From Paenibacillus dauci (GTDB taxonomy: Bacteria; Bacillota; Bacilli; Paenibacillales; Paenibacillaceae): DNA of 64,000 nucleotides. The notes beneath the pieces were generated by a model. The model saw only the letters and a program-made list of their open reading frames with translations, ran no database searches and was not told the DNA's origin. The position numbers and the translations under genes were made by a program. The stretch is from NCBI RefSeq assembly GCF_000971985.1, contig NZ_KQ040800.1:95801-159800 (forward strand). The letters run 5' to 3'. The number at the start of each line of letters is the position of its first letter. Within the stretch, counting starts at the first letter, position 1. Below are positions 63,748-64,000 of the stretch, piece by piece.

Positions 63748-63776
63748 TTGACAAAAATAAACTCACATGATATATT
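63748..63776 (+). promoter_or_regulatory. rRNA operon promoter P1
   Basis: TTGACA (63748-63753), 17 bases, TATATT (63771-63776). TTGTCAC-GAACGA-GTGACAA (63784-63803) lies at the start of the transcript. Confidence 0.85.
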
Positions 63777-63873
63777 ATAAAAGTTGTCACGAACGAGTGA
63801 CAATGAAAGATAAAGTGTCATGAGAGTCACATCAGCGAGTTACACATTAAGAAAAACTTCTTAAAAAAAGTGC

Positions 63874-63902
63874 TTGCTAAATGAAAACGAACATGATATG
63901 AT
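63874..63902 (+). promoter_or_regulatory. rRNA operon promoter P2
   Basis: TTGCTA (63874-63879), 17 bases, TATGAT (63897-63902). Tandem promoters are usual before rrn operons in bacilli. Confidence 0.82.
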
Positions 63903-64000
63903 ATAAGAGTTGCTGCGAGAGACACAGCGGTAACGAAAAAGACTTTGATCTTTGAAAACTGAACAACGAGTGAGTGAAGAACTTCGGTTCTTCAAAATAT
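63903..64000 (+). other. rRNA leader with boxA and a UUCG hairpin
   Basis: TGATCTTTGA (63946-63955) followed by AAACTGAACAAC matches the antitermination boxA region of Bacillus rrn leaders. GAAGAAC-TTCG-GTTCTTC (63976-63993) is a very stable tetraloop hairpin. The 16S gene would begin beyond the window. Confidence 0.85.

Overview
The window reads as chromosomal DNA of a spore-forming Firmicute of the Paenibacillaceae, most likely Paenibacillus. Reasons: strong AGGAGG-type ribosome binding sites, GTG and TTG starts, moderate GC, an intact rsbV-rsbW-sigB locus, the spore protein YyaC, PerR, and a YgxA-like gene next to an rRNA operon. No prophage, CRISPR array or intact insertion sequence was seen. 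The tail of the window is the promoter and leader region of an rrn operon whose 16S gene lies beyond the end.

Layout. 0-6.5 kb is sugar use: xylA and xylB separated by a hairpin terminator, a secreted transglutaminase-like protein with a structured leader, and a secreted GH43 arabinanase with a cre-like site over its putative -10. 6.5-8.4 kb is a LysP lysine permease on the minus strand behind a recognisable lysine riboswitch, terminator and promoter. 8.5-13 kb holds a CvfC-like HEAT protein, an SPFH protein and an AraC-type regulator, with an odd tRNA-arm mosaic between the last two.

13.1-25.7 kb is a heme acquisition island built around a divergent promoter region with three Fur-box-like palindromes. 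Leftward run a substrate-binding lipoprotein, permease, ATPase and IsdG-type heme monooxygenase. Rightward run three one-domain NEAT proteins, a 1334-residue secreted protein with nine NEAT-like domains and no visible cell-wall anchor, then isdE, isdF and an ATPase. Read together, secreted NEAT proteins would capture heme and pass it to IsdE, IsdF and the ATPase would import it, and the IsdG-type enzyme would open the ring to free iron. The leftward permease carries eight exact 24-bp repeats in its N-terminal coding region.

25.9-31 kb holds a metallo-beta-lactamase-fold protein, an ABC-F protein and a cation diffusion facilitator, with a 19-bp periodic repeat array ahead of the last. 31-46 kb is a general-stress region: SigB with RsbV and RsbW, a receiver-PP2C phosphatase, two hybrid histidine kinases and a CheR-type methyltransferase (resembling the RsbY/RsbK/RsbM arrangement of the Bacillus cereus group), flanked by small stress-type genes (DUF1328, DUF948, GSP17M, DUF5665, YtxH, GlsB-like). 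Two SigB-like promoters share the form GTTTCA-N14-GGGTWA, one before rsbV and one before the GSP17M gene. A 123-bp MITE-like element lies just ahead of the kinase/phosphatase operon.

46-64 kb is mostly housekeeping: YyaC, hydrolases, a methyltransferase, DedA, gatCAB, MgtC, a DUF4097 membrane protein, PerR, a GH18 SH3-type protein, YgxA, then short tandem repeats and the rrn promoters.
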